64,000 nucleotides of DNA from NCBI GenBank assembly GCA_949358305.1, contig OX442315.1, positions 5,419,875-5,483,874 of the forward strand, read 5' to 3'. Source of the DNA: Strigamia acuminata. Taxonomy: Eukaryota; Arthropoda; Chilopoda; Geophilomorpha; Linotaeniidae. The position numbers and the translations under genes were made by a program. Below the pieces are notes generated by a model that did not search any database, was not told the DNA's origin, and was given only the letters and a program-made list of their open reading frames with translations. This document shows, piece after piece, positions 11,359 through 22,900 of this stretch; positions within the stretch are counted from its first letter, which is position 1, and the number at the start of each line of letters is the position of its first letter.

Positions 11359-11959
11359 TATATGAAAGTGAAAATGCAACATCTTTTTGTGGGAAATGCG
11401 GAAATCGAGATTTCTTTCGAATTTGTTTCCGGCATTTTTTTCGAAAATCGGATTTTTTCCCAGCGGCCCGGGGCCGCAGATGGGTGGGCGCCCTTAGCTA
11501 TTTCTTGTTTTGCTTGTACAGTCATGTTAAAAAAAACTGGACCCTCACTCGGTGCTGGCAATTGAAATTGTGAGTAATTTTGTATTTTGCCACTAGGTGA
11601 AACACCAGACATCAACAGGTGATAATACTTGTATATCAGACAGGGCAACTATAGTGGGCGCGACATGAGGGAGTGCGACAGCGCGGCTCGGCATACGAAC
11701 GGTATCAGCAAAAGCGACGTTGCTTTTGCATCGCTTTTGCATCGCTTTTGCTGATAAGACAGCGATACTGGAGAGCGACATAGCTTTTTGGCATGCATTA
11801 GTCATGTCGGAGTGCGACATCGCTGTCGCCCCTACTTGATTGTTGCTGTTATGTTTGTTTTCATTTTTTGTTTAATTATTTTGGTTTCAAAGATAAATTT
11901 TTTTTCATAAATTTTTTTTGTTATTATGATTAAATGTTTAATGTTTAAATGCCATGTGC

Positions 11960-12492
11960 CTACATGAAAATGCGCAGTGTTGACTGCACATCTGCGCGGC
12001 AGTAGGGGCACTTAGGAGTTCTCCTCTCTGTCCGCGCAATTGTCATTACGCGATCGCTGCAGGCACTACAGAATACGCATGAGCACAGGGCAGCATGACC
12101 GTACTTCTGTCTGTCAGGAGGCAGACAACACGCAGGCCTTGTTGTCCCCTGGCCTGGTTAGTGTCCTCGTCCTCGTCCTCAGCGGGGTCTGTAGCAGCTA
12201 AGTCTGCCACACTCGCCACCACCTCGGTGTCCACAACATTGGTACGGCATGTAGCAGCTCGCGCAGCCGCCTGCTGGCCATGTACAGTGCCGCCAAAACG
12301 GGGTATCACACACATCATCCGGAGGAGCACATCGGGGATGCTTATCAAACTCGTACGATACTTCTCTGTGACACGCAATACCCTACGATCAGTAAGCGCG
12401 TCTTTCATAGCACGGTCGCGACGAGAAAGGACCCTTTTGAGAAACTGCGTGTGCAACGCCGAATGCAACAATTCTACGGCGTATCGCGTCAC
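11960..12492 (-). pseudogene. broken RING-finger protein ORF inside the inverted-repeat element
   Basis: An open minus-strand frame from 12492 has a helical basic N-terminal part, an acidic spacer (EDEDED) and then the first half of a RING finger (V-C-L...S-T-V-M-L-P-C-A-H-A). It runs out of frame at about 12060. The second half of the finger (F-C-S-A-C..., then CPYCRAD) follows in another frame to a stop at 11960. Together the two halves give a C3HC4 pattern with a single indel between the histidine and the next cysteine. RING domains are usually E3 ubiquitin ligases; whether this was element cargo or a captured host gene cannot be told. Confidence 0.55.
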
Positions 12493-12520
12493 GTTGCGAC
12501 GTGTTGCGCCACGTAGTATA

Positions 12521-12935
12521 CAGGGTGGTGCAGAAAGTCTGGTTCACAGTAAATAATTTCCAAACCGTTTTAGATGTTGATTTAGCAAAATGATTGTAAG
12601 GGTAGTAGTTTGGGGGAAATCCAATTATGACATCCAACTTGACCTGAGAGGTCATCTTCAAGGTCATCCATATTGTAACTCGAGAACCGTGACAGATAGA
12701 GGGAAAGAGTGAATTAGAAAGTTGTAGAGCACCAAATAATTAGTCTAGAACTGTTTTTAAAAAAATTATCTCTTACTGAAAAGTTTTGAGAAAAAAAGGT
12801 TTGAAACGTCAGTCAACTCAGCTTTGTAACCTAAAACTATTGAGGCAACCAATCTGATCCTCAATTAGAACACTTTATTGGGTCATACTTGTAAGTGGAA
12901 GAGAGGAAACACAAAAGCAAGGAAATAATTTATTT
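12521..12935. repeat. half of a CAGGGTG-family fold-back element
   Basis: It begins TATA-CAGGGTGGTGCAGAAAG and matches the left arm and the CCTAAAACTAT-containing centre of the element at 21488-22258, but the inverted right arm is absent, so this is a truncated copy. Confidence 0.6.
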
Positions 12936-12946
12936 TGTATACTGTA

Positions 12947-13380
12947 TACCGTATTACCCCGCCTATTGCTGCGTGCCGTTGGGCATGGGTTCATCACAGT
13001 TTTGAAATCGCGCGTAAAAAATCTATACCGGCATGCCGGTATAGAGCGAAACATGCCGGTATAAGTGAAAAAATTGGTGTTTTGTTTTTTATGTTTAAAA
13101 GAGCCCAGATGATAAATTATGTTAAAATTTGGGCCTGAAATTTAAGTTTTCTTGATATTCTGAAGATTACTTCTAAATTTTATGAAACCTTTATAGAAAT
13201 TTCGGCCAATTTTCTACATTTTGGACATCTAAATATGCGTTTTAAGCATATTTTGGGCTCAAAATTAAAAATAAAATTTGTACTCACTTACACCGGCATG
13301 CCGTTAAAAACGGGGTTTATCGGCATGCCGGTAATACTCGCACTACACCGGCATGTGGCAATAGGCGGGGTAATACGGTA
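12947..13380. mobile_element. MITE with TACCGTATTACCCCGCC termini
   Basis: The left end TACCGTATTACCCCGCCTAT is mirrored at 13358-13380. Inside are repeated CGGCATGCCG palindromes. A fragment of the same family lies at 21377-21473 and its terminal motif appears at 38720. Confidence 0.65.
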
Positions 13381-13589
13381 AGTGAATGTTGCTCTTCCCC
13401 ATGTCGCGCCCAGTACGCATCACCAGCAGACAAGGGTGTACAAGTATAATCACCCGTTGATATCTGGTTTTTAACCTAGTGGCAAAACACAAAATTACTC
13501 ACAATTTCAATTGCCAGCCTAGAGTGAGGGTCCAATTTTTTTGAACACGACTGTACATAAATCCGGCCCTGCAACTGGGATGCAGATGA

Positions 13590-13771
13590 TTCAGTGTAAG
13601 TATGGCACTTCTCCTATAGGGTAATTCAGCATTCCCATTGGCTGGAGGCCACATAACAATTGTATAACCTAGGTATAACTCTGTGAACTATTCTTTTGTT
13701 ATGTGGCATACAACCAATGGAGATGCTTTATATCCCTTTAGCCAATATGAGTGCCATACTTACACTGAAAC
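13590..13771. mobile_element. short inverted-repeat MITE
   Basis: CAGTGTAAGTATGGCAC at the left is mirrored by GTGCCATACTTACACTG at the right, with further complementary blocks inside (ATTGGCT, CCACATAACAA). It lies about 120 bp before the first DEG/ENaC exon. Confidence 0.6.
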
Positions 13772-13891
13772 AGACTTTATGTTAGCTGCACATGTGCTAA
13801 TACTGATGCTGATAATTCGAAAACAATCAAAATGATCCTAGCACTTAGATATAAAAGCTTTTGAAATCAGACGGTAAAATCTTTTTTTCAG

Positions 13892-16366
13892 ATTACCTTC
13901 CCTGCCAAACGAACAAAAAAATCACTGCCTTTCAGATGAATTGGCCTGCGATTACTATCGCCAAGTAAATGATATAGAAAGAACATTCAATGCACTTTTT
14001 GATTGCCATTGCCCAACAGAGTGTGAAAAATCCGTGTTCACTTCGCATTATTCTTTCAGCGACGCGAGAGAAAAGTCATTAGAAGTCTATTCATTTAGCA
14101 GTCGGATTCGTGCATTATCCGAATACTTTTTCTACGACTTTATTGCTCTTCTGTGTGACATTGGTGGTTTCATGTGTTTTTATGTGGGTGCATCTTGTTT
14201 GTCAATTGTCGATCTCATTGTACAAATCATTCGTAGGCAAAACAAAAAGGTTTCGCTCTTTTTGAAGAACACAAATCGGTTTGAAATTGCTGTGATTTCT
14301 AGAGTAAAAAAAATGTTAAATCAAGAACAACAACTACAAAGTACAACTAAGAAACAATTTAATTTTTTTGTCAAATTAAGATCAACTTTCATATGTGTTT
14401 TGTGTGGTCTCTGTTTGTATTTAATCTATGAACAAATCAAGGCATTTACAGCATATACTACGTATGTGACTATTGAACTTGAACAGGAAGAATATATACA
14501 AATACCAGATCTTGTTGTGTGCACAGAACCAGAAGCTATCTATAAAGAAAAAGAAATAATTAAAATAGAGAAACAGCTGAATAATTCGTGTGTGGAAGAT
14601 ATCGATATTTTGGATTTACTTGATGAACCATCCAGATTTGCAGCAAATGCTACGCTCTTGTGGCAAGAAACTGAAGACATGGAGGATTATGATAATGCTG
14701 AAGTAAGAACTTGCTTGTGCTAAAAGTCTATATCGTTAAGATGGGTTTCCACTTTTTACTCTTTCTAATCACTTGGAGAGTATTATGTGCTATATTTTGG
14801 AATTTATTACATATCAGGTGATCAATGATGTCATGTAAAAGTTTTCACATGTTGTCAATTTTATAAAATAGAGTTAAAATTCTCACACTCAAAATTTAAA
14901 CTTAAAATACAATTAAACTACAATTGTTAAAACACAAGTATTTTAATTTTTGAATGAAGCTAGTATTCTTCGTGGCTTGGGTACTCGCCCACGCACAAAT
15001 ATTTTCCTCTTTTGTAGTCAAGAAACTATGGTGCATTAAAAATATTGTTTTTTTAAGGTGATAGCAAAGGAAATAGGCGAGTATTCAAACCTCCTACTGG
15101 AATACCCACAAAAGTCAATCATGACAACTGTTTTTGGACAATGCGTTCTCTTGCAATCAGGTACCTATAATAATTTTTTTTAACTCACTACTGTTCACAC
15201 GACAATCTTCAGATCGGGGCTGGCATACGGTCAATCAGCGCCCACTGCAATTGTTTTTGAGTGCTCCATCTTTCATTGTTTTCAATGCTAGTTAATAGAT
15301 TTTGGGCGCATTAATGCGGTTGCATCGCTCGAACCTACCTTGAGTCGGCCCTGACTATAAGAAAATAAAAATTGAGATTATTCATGGTTTCTCATTTGTA
15401 TACAATCTGGTCAAATCAGAAATGATTAATACGCGATTCCATTTTGTGTAAAACAGGAAGTAACCACGATTTAATATTTTAGCTAAGTCAAAATACGTGC
15501 CACGTGACAGTGGAATATACTTATATTATCAATCGGGAGGATTACGATGCAACTCTCATTCTAAAGTACGAAACAATAATTAAGCATGCGTGAAATTATT
15601 TAAAATCGGTTTAACAGTTACACTTTATCCCTTCAGTTTTTTTTTGTCCAAACCCACAACACGATCAATACGAAAATGTTTGCGATTCAGCCTCATGACT
15701 CATTGATGATGGTGCAATTTACGAAGCAAACAGTTAATCCAAAGCAACATGATAATGCAATGTCGCCCACTTTAATAACACAATATATTGTATTGTAATT
15801 GTAGATAGTAAGGATGAACTCGCCAATAAACCCATGCGTGTCGAAAGAAGTGTTGCAAAGTTGCGAAACTGATTGTCTCGAAAAGAAAATGTCGGAAGAA
15901 AACATCAAGTGCAGGTGAAACAAGTGTTTTGCAATGACTTTCATTCAAACTGTTAATTCTTTTTATTGAATCGTAACCTCAAAGATTGCCCTTCATGGAT
16001 TCAACAACTGTACCTCTATGCAACACATCGGCTTCAGCTAAGCAATCCAGAAAGTCCTATTTGAATGTTTATTCCAATGTCGACGTTATTCGTGACTGCC
16101 ACTGTCATCCCGCTTGTAATCAGACGGTTTACACGCAATTGAGTGAATACGTGCAAATTTTCGAAGTAATGAATTTTATACTTTCAAAACTTCGGATGGA
16201 AAGCAATATAAACGAAATATTTAAGCAGAAACTTGTTAAGCCGTTTGCAAAATTCATCAGTGACTGTGGCTCAATTTTAGGATTTCTTCTTGGAGTGTCA
16301 GTTGTCTCTTGCTTAGAATTATTGCAAACTCTGTGCCACTTCATCGATAATAAAATAAATAGATAA
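13892..16366 (+). CDS. DEG/ENaC channel, partial duplicate: TM2, linker, second TM1, extracellular domain, TM2
   Basis: Exons with matching phases are 13892-14702, 15058-15160, 15483-15565, 15805-15914 and 15985-16366 (stop TAG). Exon 1 encodes the end of one extracellular domain (DCHCPTEC), then a TM2 with the GxS selectivity motif (VGASCLS). A basic cytosolic linker of roughly 60 residues follows, then a new TM1 (CVLCGLCLYLIYEQI) and the IPDLVVCTEP motif that follows TM1 in this family. The last exon has DCHCHPAC and a second TM2 with GVS. The 811-nt first exon has no stop or intron between the two halves. The apparent stop after AEVRTC lies in the intron (donor GAA|GTAAGA). Exons for the first TM1 are not found upstream in the window, which is filled with transposons, so this copy may be a 5'-truncated gene. 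AATAAA lies at 16512. DEG/ENaC subunits are amiloride-type sodium channels. Confidence 0.85.
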
Positions 16367-16799
16367 TAGATTAAAATGGTTTTTGAAATTCACGAAGTAA
16401 ATGCCAAATGTTAATTCCTTTCGATAATTCAAGCTCACTATTACTTTGACAAATCTCACTATTTGAAACTATGTATAGTAGAACATTAGAAAATGTATCA
16501 CAGTTAGTTTGAATAAATATATTTAAATTCCAGTGATTTCAAAAGCATTCCTTGCGACTGGATTGAAGCGTCTTCCCCGAGTCTCTATATGCAGGGCAGG
16601 GTTCTCAAACTTTTTAACATTACGGCACACTTTTTACGAAATCAATCTACAGTGACCCATTGAATATTTTTCGGTAATTCATATTGACTAATTTCTTACC
16701 CAAAATATAATAGAATGATGTTGTATTTGAATTCAAGGCCATTGTGTTTGTGAAGTTGGGTTCCAATCAAATTTTAACAAACACTTCTGAAAATGCGGG

Positions 16800-17740
16800 C
16801 TTTTAAAGAAATTCGAAGGCAACAGAATTCTGTTAGGGAGTATTTTTTTGGGGGTAAGGCGGTAGCTGCCAGTCAACCAAAAATAATGCAGATGCAGCAA
16901 AATAGACGAGAAACACCGATGATAGTAAAATGCACACACGAACTAAAATTGGTATTTTTAAATCAAAAACTGCAGTGTTGAAATGCAAAGTAAAGCAAAC
17001 TGAATAAAACCAATTAAAACGTTGATATTTTGGGAAGAATATTTTATTTTTTGCTATTTCACTGCTGCCACCTTACGCCAGTTTGAGCATTAAAGAATCA
17101 ATATATGACGCTTTCCATGACGTAATGCACGTCTTTATCTCGGCATTGATTCAATCCGTATCCGCTTGAACGTACGCGTTGTTCGTTGCTCTCTTAATCA
17201 ACTTCGCTACGAGGTAAGCAAAGTTTAATACTAATAACTCCCTAATAAAGTTTCTCTCATAGAACGTTCACTTTGTTTGAAAAACTAGAAATCTCTTCAT
17301 TGATTAAAACAAAAATAACAGCCCTTGAATTATTTTTGCCCGTTCTGCCCCTAAATTTACAAACGTGTGGAAAAATATATATATCGGTGAATTAAACACG
17401 GTGTGGTTTCCTTTCTTCGTGCTTCACGGACTTAAGGCAGCTGGTGTACATTTGTTAGTGCAATTTTGATGCGGTGTACTCTGTTTAGCCCGGACGTACA
17501 TTACATAAAGTTGTATTTCGGCACTCCATGGGTGTATGGGGTTGTATTTTGGGACCTTTGTTCGGGCTTGTATGTCGGCGCTGGGGTTTCTTCATTTCGT
17601 CGCCCTTCATTTCGTCGCCAAAAACGGCGACGAACTGACACGACGACGAAATGAAGGGCGACGAAATGATGTGATTAAAAACAAAAAAAAAAACGAACAG
17701 AAGGGCGACGAAATGTCTAATCCGAAATGCCTAATGGTTT
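16800..17740. other. intergenic, no gene seen
   Basis: Short open frames only. A 25-bp piece (GCGGGCTTTTAAAGAAATTC) at 16797 also occurs at 29516 after the second DEG copy and marks the duplication edge. 17590-17670 holds inverted CGTCGCCCTTCATTTCGTCG blocks. Confidence 0.5.
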
Positions 17741-17742
17741 GT

Positions 17743-17837
17743 TTAGGTTAGGTTAGGGCAGGTCAGGTCAGGTTAGGTCAGGTTAGGTTAGGTTAGGTCA
17801 GGGTAGGTCAGGTTAGGTTAAGTCAGGTCAGGTTAGG
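17743..17837 (+). repeat. degenerate TTAGG/TCAGG telomere-like tract
   Basis: About 19 pentamers alternating GGTTA and GGTCA, flanked by GGCGACGAAATG motifs. TTAGG is the ancestral arthropod telomere repeat; this is an interstitial, partly decayed block. Confidence 0.75.
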
Positions 17838-18879
17838 CGACGAAATGATATGGCGATGAAATGAAGGGCAACGAAATAAAGTGACTCCTCGGCGCTTACA
17901 TGTTGCATGGATGTGGTGCACAATCTCCACAACTGGAAGCGGCATTGTACCGACAACACTGTTGGTATGCAATGATCATTTAAATTTGCATTTATTCAAT
18001 ATTATTAATTTATTTTTATGTTTTTATAGTTATTTGTTCATTTTTGTTTCAGTATGAATTTTCAACTTGCACTTTTAAAATTATTTCTGCAACTTGGAGC
18101 GCGTGATTGTATTCTTAAAAAGCTCACTACCGTCTTCACCCGAAAAACAGATGTTTTGGAAACATTGTGGAAAAATTCGAATACAACACCATTTCAGCTC
18201 TAACACCATATTCGATTATAATACCATGGTGTTATATCCAGATTTTAAATAATTAAGAAATAAGATTAAACTTAATAAAGAACAATAACTTAATTGAATC
18301 ATCTTTTGCTTTGGGAAAACAAAGGATAAGTCACATGACTTGTCTTTGTGCAACTTTTGGACAATTTTATAGAAAATTAATCCCTGTTGGCCTAAAAATG
18401 AAAGTTTATTGATTGGATTGTTATATTTGAATACAACACCATGGTGAAGGCAGTAGTGGAAACTAGGTGCATTTTTCCTCGTAATAAGTTTAAACTTTTC
18501 ATTTGAATTACAGTGTTTTACTGAAAGAGAAAATAAATTACAGAAACAGAGCAATTGATTATGAATGTTGCGTGTGTTGTGTAGCACTTATCGTAATTGT
18601 ATGATGAAAAGTTATAGTGGGAGGACCTTCAATATTTAAATTTCTAAAATTCTATCAGCAAAACCATTAAATTTAATTGGAATTCAAATGAATTTTTTGT
18701 AGGATAGATGTTGACTTTAGGTTCACTTAACTCGATACGCTTTCTGAATCCACCCCAGTAAGGCTCTAATAGACAAGCCTGTTTACGCTGTCTACGACAA
18801 ATCGTTGTCGACGAACCAATGATTCTATAAGAAATTTACTTAGTAGTTTATATAGCAAGTCGACAGTACAATTTTCAGA

Positions 18880-19525
18880 GGTAATATTCCGAGCGTCGGG
18901 ATAATTAGGTCAGCACGAATCTTCTTGCCTGATAAGAAGATGATTGCTGACCTAATCCCGACAATTACTCAAGCGCGAGGTGTATTTTATACGAGAATTT
19001 ACTGATAGAAAACAATGTAACCACGAATGAGATTAGGCCTGACAAAACAATCCTTCTGCCAACCAATCCTGACGCGCGTAACAAACCAAATTTGACATTT
19101 GATACTTGGTTCGTACAGCCGCAACGGGTGGCGCCAGTAGCAAGAGAACAAAATTCTCAAAATCGATAATTATGCATGGCGAAAGGAATTTCTTCCCGGT
19201 AAGAACCAATGAGGCGCCAAAAGCGGTTTGTTACGCACGTTGGGATTGGTCGGGAGAACGATTGTTGTTTTGTTATGCGTAATCTCATTTGTGGTTATTA
19301 ATAGACGTAGCTAGTGGTAAATTCTCACAGGTAATATACCGAGCGCGACGTGTAATTGTCGGGATAATTAGGTCAGCACAAATCTTCTTGCCTGATAAGA
19401 TCACGAGTGCCCGTTGGGGCACGAGTGATCTTATCTGACAAGAAGATGAGTGCTGACCTAATCCCGACAATTACTAAAGCGCGAGGTGTATTTGATACGA
19501 GAATTTACCGATAGAAAATAACGTA
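18880..19525. repeat. compound inverted repeat: two palindromic units around a third
   Basis: Units at about 18885-19010 and 19326-19510 are near-duplicates. Each is palindromic around ATCTTCTTGCCTGATAAGA, with AATTAGGTCAGCAC mirrored by GTGCTGACCTAATT-type arms. Between them 19021-19293 forms another palindrome (AACCACGAATGAGATTA at one end, inverted at the other). No coding sequence. Confidence 0.65.
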
Positions 19526-19684
19526 GATAGTGAAAATGAGATAGTGAACATGAGATAGCGAAAATGAGATAGCGAAAATGAGATAGTGGAAATGAGATAG
19601 TGGAAATGAGATAGTGGAAATGAGATAGTGGAAATGAGATAGTGGAAATGAGATAGTGGAAATGAGATAGTGGAAATGAGATAG
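19526..19684 (+). repeat. 14-bp minisatellite (ATAGTGGAAATGAG)
   Basis: About eleven head-to-tail copies, the first four with A or C variants, the last seven nearly perfect. Confidence 0.9.
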
Positions 19685-19973
19685 ACAAAGCTAGTGGTAA
19701 ATTCTCAATGAAATGATTTTATTACGAACTCACAAGTCAGAAACCATCAACGTCAGGGCAAAATTTCCATTTACAAAGTTGTAGAGCACACTTTAATTAG
19801 TATAAAACACATGTCAACTTTATTACGTGCTACTAACCAAAGTGAAAAATATTACCTGCTTGTAAACACACTTTTGAGTATTCCCACCTATTTGTCTTTT
19901 CATGCATTTAAGTACTCCCCTTGTGAGTTTTATATACAGGTATTAAAAGTCTGATTTGGGTTTAAAAGGTACA

Positions 19974-22900
19974 ATGATGCATTATAAAAGGAAAACAGCA
20001 GAAATTCGAAGACTTACTGAAACATATGTGCAGTTGAAATTGGAAACTTTAACATTTTCACCTGTTGAAACCAAAATGCACAAAAAAGTGGCAAGAATTT
20101 ATAATATTTTTCGATTATCTGCTGGCACACTCACACTGTGTTTGTGCATATTCCAATGTTTGGATCAAATCATTTATTACGCTCAAGGACCCATAAAAGT
20201 TCAGGCTGACATTACTGAAGAAACTGCTGGTGATTTTCCGGCATTATATCTAACTACAAGTTTTACGGATCAAAGCATGAAACGTATGGAAAAAGGTCTC
20301 GTAGGTAAGTTATTTTGTATTTAAAATATAGTGTTTAACCTAGTATTTAACTTGGTATCTTGAAAAATCTAGCATGCCCCCATGGTATATTTCATTTAGA
20401 CAATAAAACTGACCTCTATGAAGTATTTAAAATGAAAAATTTTACAAAGATGATAAAAAACATCACTTTTTCAAGAGTTAGTGCAAGTAATCAGTAACAA
20501 TAGAGACGTTCTGCCAGGCGTTAGACGGGAACGGCTGACGATTGGAATGCCGAAACGTCATCACTTTTTGTGCTGACGTTATGCAACGGAGCCAAGCTTC
20601 GTGTTGTGCGCGCGTTTGCAACGTGTAATGGCGGGTCCAGAGGTCGTGAAAACAATGGCAACGGGCAAGCCAATGGGTGGGCGGAGCTTACTCTACAAGT
20701 TGCCATTTCAGTCCTACGCCTGGCAAAACCTCTCTAATGACACTCTCACGTGACTGAATAACTCGACAGAATGGGTTTCAGCTACCAGTGCACGTGCAAG
20801 GGCAGCAAATTTCTCACTACAATATTCCTTACTATCCAAGTGTCTTTCAATATCTATTAATTTTTAACTTTTGTTTGCAAAAATATTTAAATTTATCTTG
20901 CAGGGATCAAGACTGTATTCCGATGGATTCAAAACACAGGAAACATTCTTATTTAACTCGATGTGTTCAAGAATAGAAAATGGTCAGTAATGCCATGAAC
21001 CAAGGATAACATGGACAAATATCCGTGTGTTATTTCCTATTGATTCGTTATTCTGTATGCTGATTGGAAGACAACAATCACAAGTCGTGCATTGCATGTC
21101 AATTAAGCTTGTTTGTACCCTGTTAGCCCGCTTTATGCTGGTGGCACACTAGGCGCGATGCAGCGCAAATCGCGTCGCAAAGCGATTTTGACATCATCAA
21201 AAATGACGTCAGGTCTCATTGGATTGGCTGCGATGAAAATCGCAGACCAATTCGCGCCACATTGCGTCTAGTATATCACCAGCATTACTGTAAGCAGCAT
21301 GCCATTTTTTGAAATTTAAGAACCGGGATGAATACAATTTTATGCTTGTTTAGGCTCAATTCTTAATGAAAAAAACTCACACCGGCATGCCGGTAAAAAA
21401 TGGGTTTATCTGAATGCTGGTAAAACTCGCACTATACCGGCATGCGGCTTAAAGCGGGGTAATACGCTATCGTTTACGCAGTTTATACAGGGTGTCCCAA
21501 AAGTCTGAACCTCCCCAAGTAATTTCCAAAATACTTGAGATATCAGAAAACTGAAGAAAAACTCATAGGGGAAATCTTTCATTGCGAATCTGATGGGATC
21601 CTCAAGTTTGACCTCAAAGGTCATTTTCAAGGTCATTCACTTGCTAACTTCTAAACCAATCAGGTTAGAGCAAAATTTCCAATTACAAAGTTGTAGAAAA
21701 CCATCTAAATAGTCTAGAACTGTTCTTAAAAAAATTATTTCTTACGGAAAAGTTTTGAGAAAAAAAGGTTTGAAATGTTAGTCTACCCAGCTTTGTAACC
21801 TAAAACTATCATGTGGAATCTATTTCCAAAATAAATTATTTCCTTTCTTTTGTGTTTCCTCTCTTCTACTTACAAGTATGACCCAATAAAGTGTCCTAAT
21901 TGAGGATTAGCTTGGTTGCCTCAATAGTTTTAAGTGACAAAGCTGAGTTACAAAGCTAAGTAAACTAACATTTCAAACCTTTTTTTCTCAAACCTTTTCC
22001 TTAGGAAATAATTTTGTTAAGAACAGTTCTAGACTAATTAGATGGTTCTCTACAACTTTGTAATTGGAAATTTTGCTCTGACCTGATTGGTTTAGAAGTT
22101 AGCAAGTGAATGACCTTGAAATTGACCTTTGAGGTCAAATTTGAGGATCCCATCAGATTCACAATGAAAGATTTCCCCTAAGAGTTTTTCTTCAGTTTTC
22201 TGATATCTCAAGTATTTTGGAAATTACTTGGGGAGGTTCAGACTTTTGGGACACCCTGTATAAATAGAGGGAGATATACAGAAACACCCCTAATTGTGAG
22301 TACGGTTATAGCAATGGTAAAAAATGGTAAAACATACTTTGGAAGCGCCTACAGTCAGCGCACGGTATCTTGATGCTAAATTCGTACTGCGCATCCCATT
22401 CTGCGCAGACGATTTTCTAATTCCTGTTGTTATTTAGCAGTATTAAGCCTATTATTAGGCCTAATAATGCTAAAATAAAGCAAATAAACTATACTCTTGT
22501 TCGACTCAAGAGTATACCCTTCTCCCATTGGCCGAGCCGCATTACTCCTAACTCCAGTCTGTATTACCATAGAGTAAAGAATCTATGGTATTACTACCAC
22601 TAGGAGAAGTAGTTCTTATTTTTATTATTATTATTACTACATTTTTGGATCACTACACCAGTGGCCAATGGGAGAAGGATATACTCTTGAGTCGAACAAG
22701 AGTATACAATAAACTTATCATTAAAAAATAAATCACACAGTATGATCAAAATATTGTTGTTTATTTACTTTATTTTAGCATTGGTAGACCAAATATTAGG
22801 CTTAATCCTGCTAAATAACAACTGGAATTAGAAAATCCTGCGCAGAATGGGATGCGCAGTACGAATTTAGCATCAAGATACCGTGAGCTGACTGTAGTTG

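Larger units (their letters stand above)
11519..13553. mobile_element. Tc1/mariner-like inverted-repeat element with nested insertions
   Basis: Left end CAGTCATGTT followed by a TGGACCCTCAC stretch; right end is the inverted copy finishing AACACGACTG. TA flanks both sides. The inner sequence next to the left end (the AACACCAGACATCAACAGG region) also appears inverted at the right end. It is interrupted by a CAGGGTG half-element (12521) and another MITE (12947). A 160-bp deletion derivative of the same family lies at 41267-41427. No transposase is visible; the only coding trace is the RING fragment. Confidence 0.65.

Noticed and set aside
14703-14723. Channel protein ending at AEVRTCLC in the fusion exon
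   Set aside because: GAA|GTAAGA is a good donor and the next exons continue in phase; the apparent C-terminus is intronic in both copies.
15693-15944. 83-residue minus-strand frame, present in both channel copies
   Set aside because: It is antisense to the plus-strand exon 15805-15914 and to its duplicate at 28793-28902, which have matching splice phases.
19458-19688. 76-residue minus-strand frame
   Set aside because: Translation of the 14-bp minisatellite.
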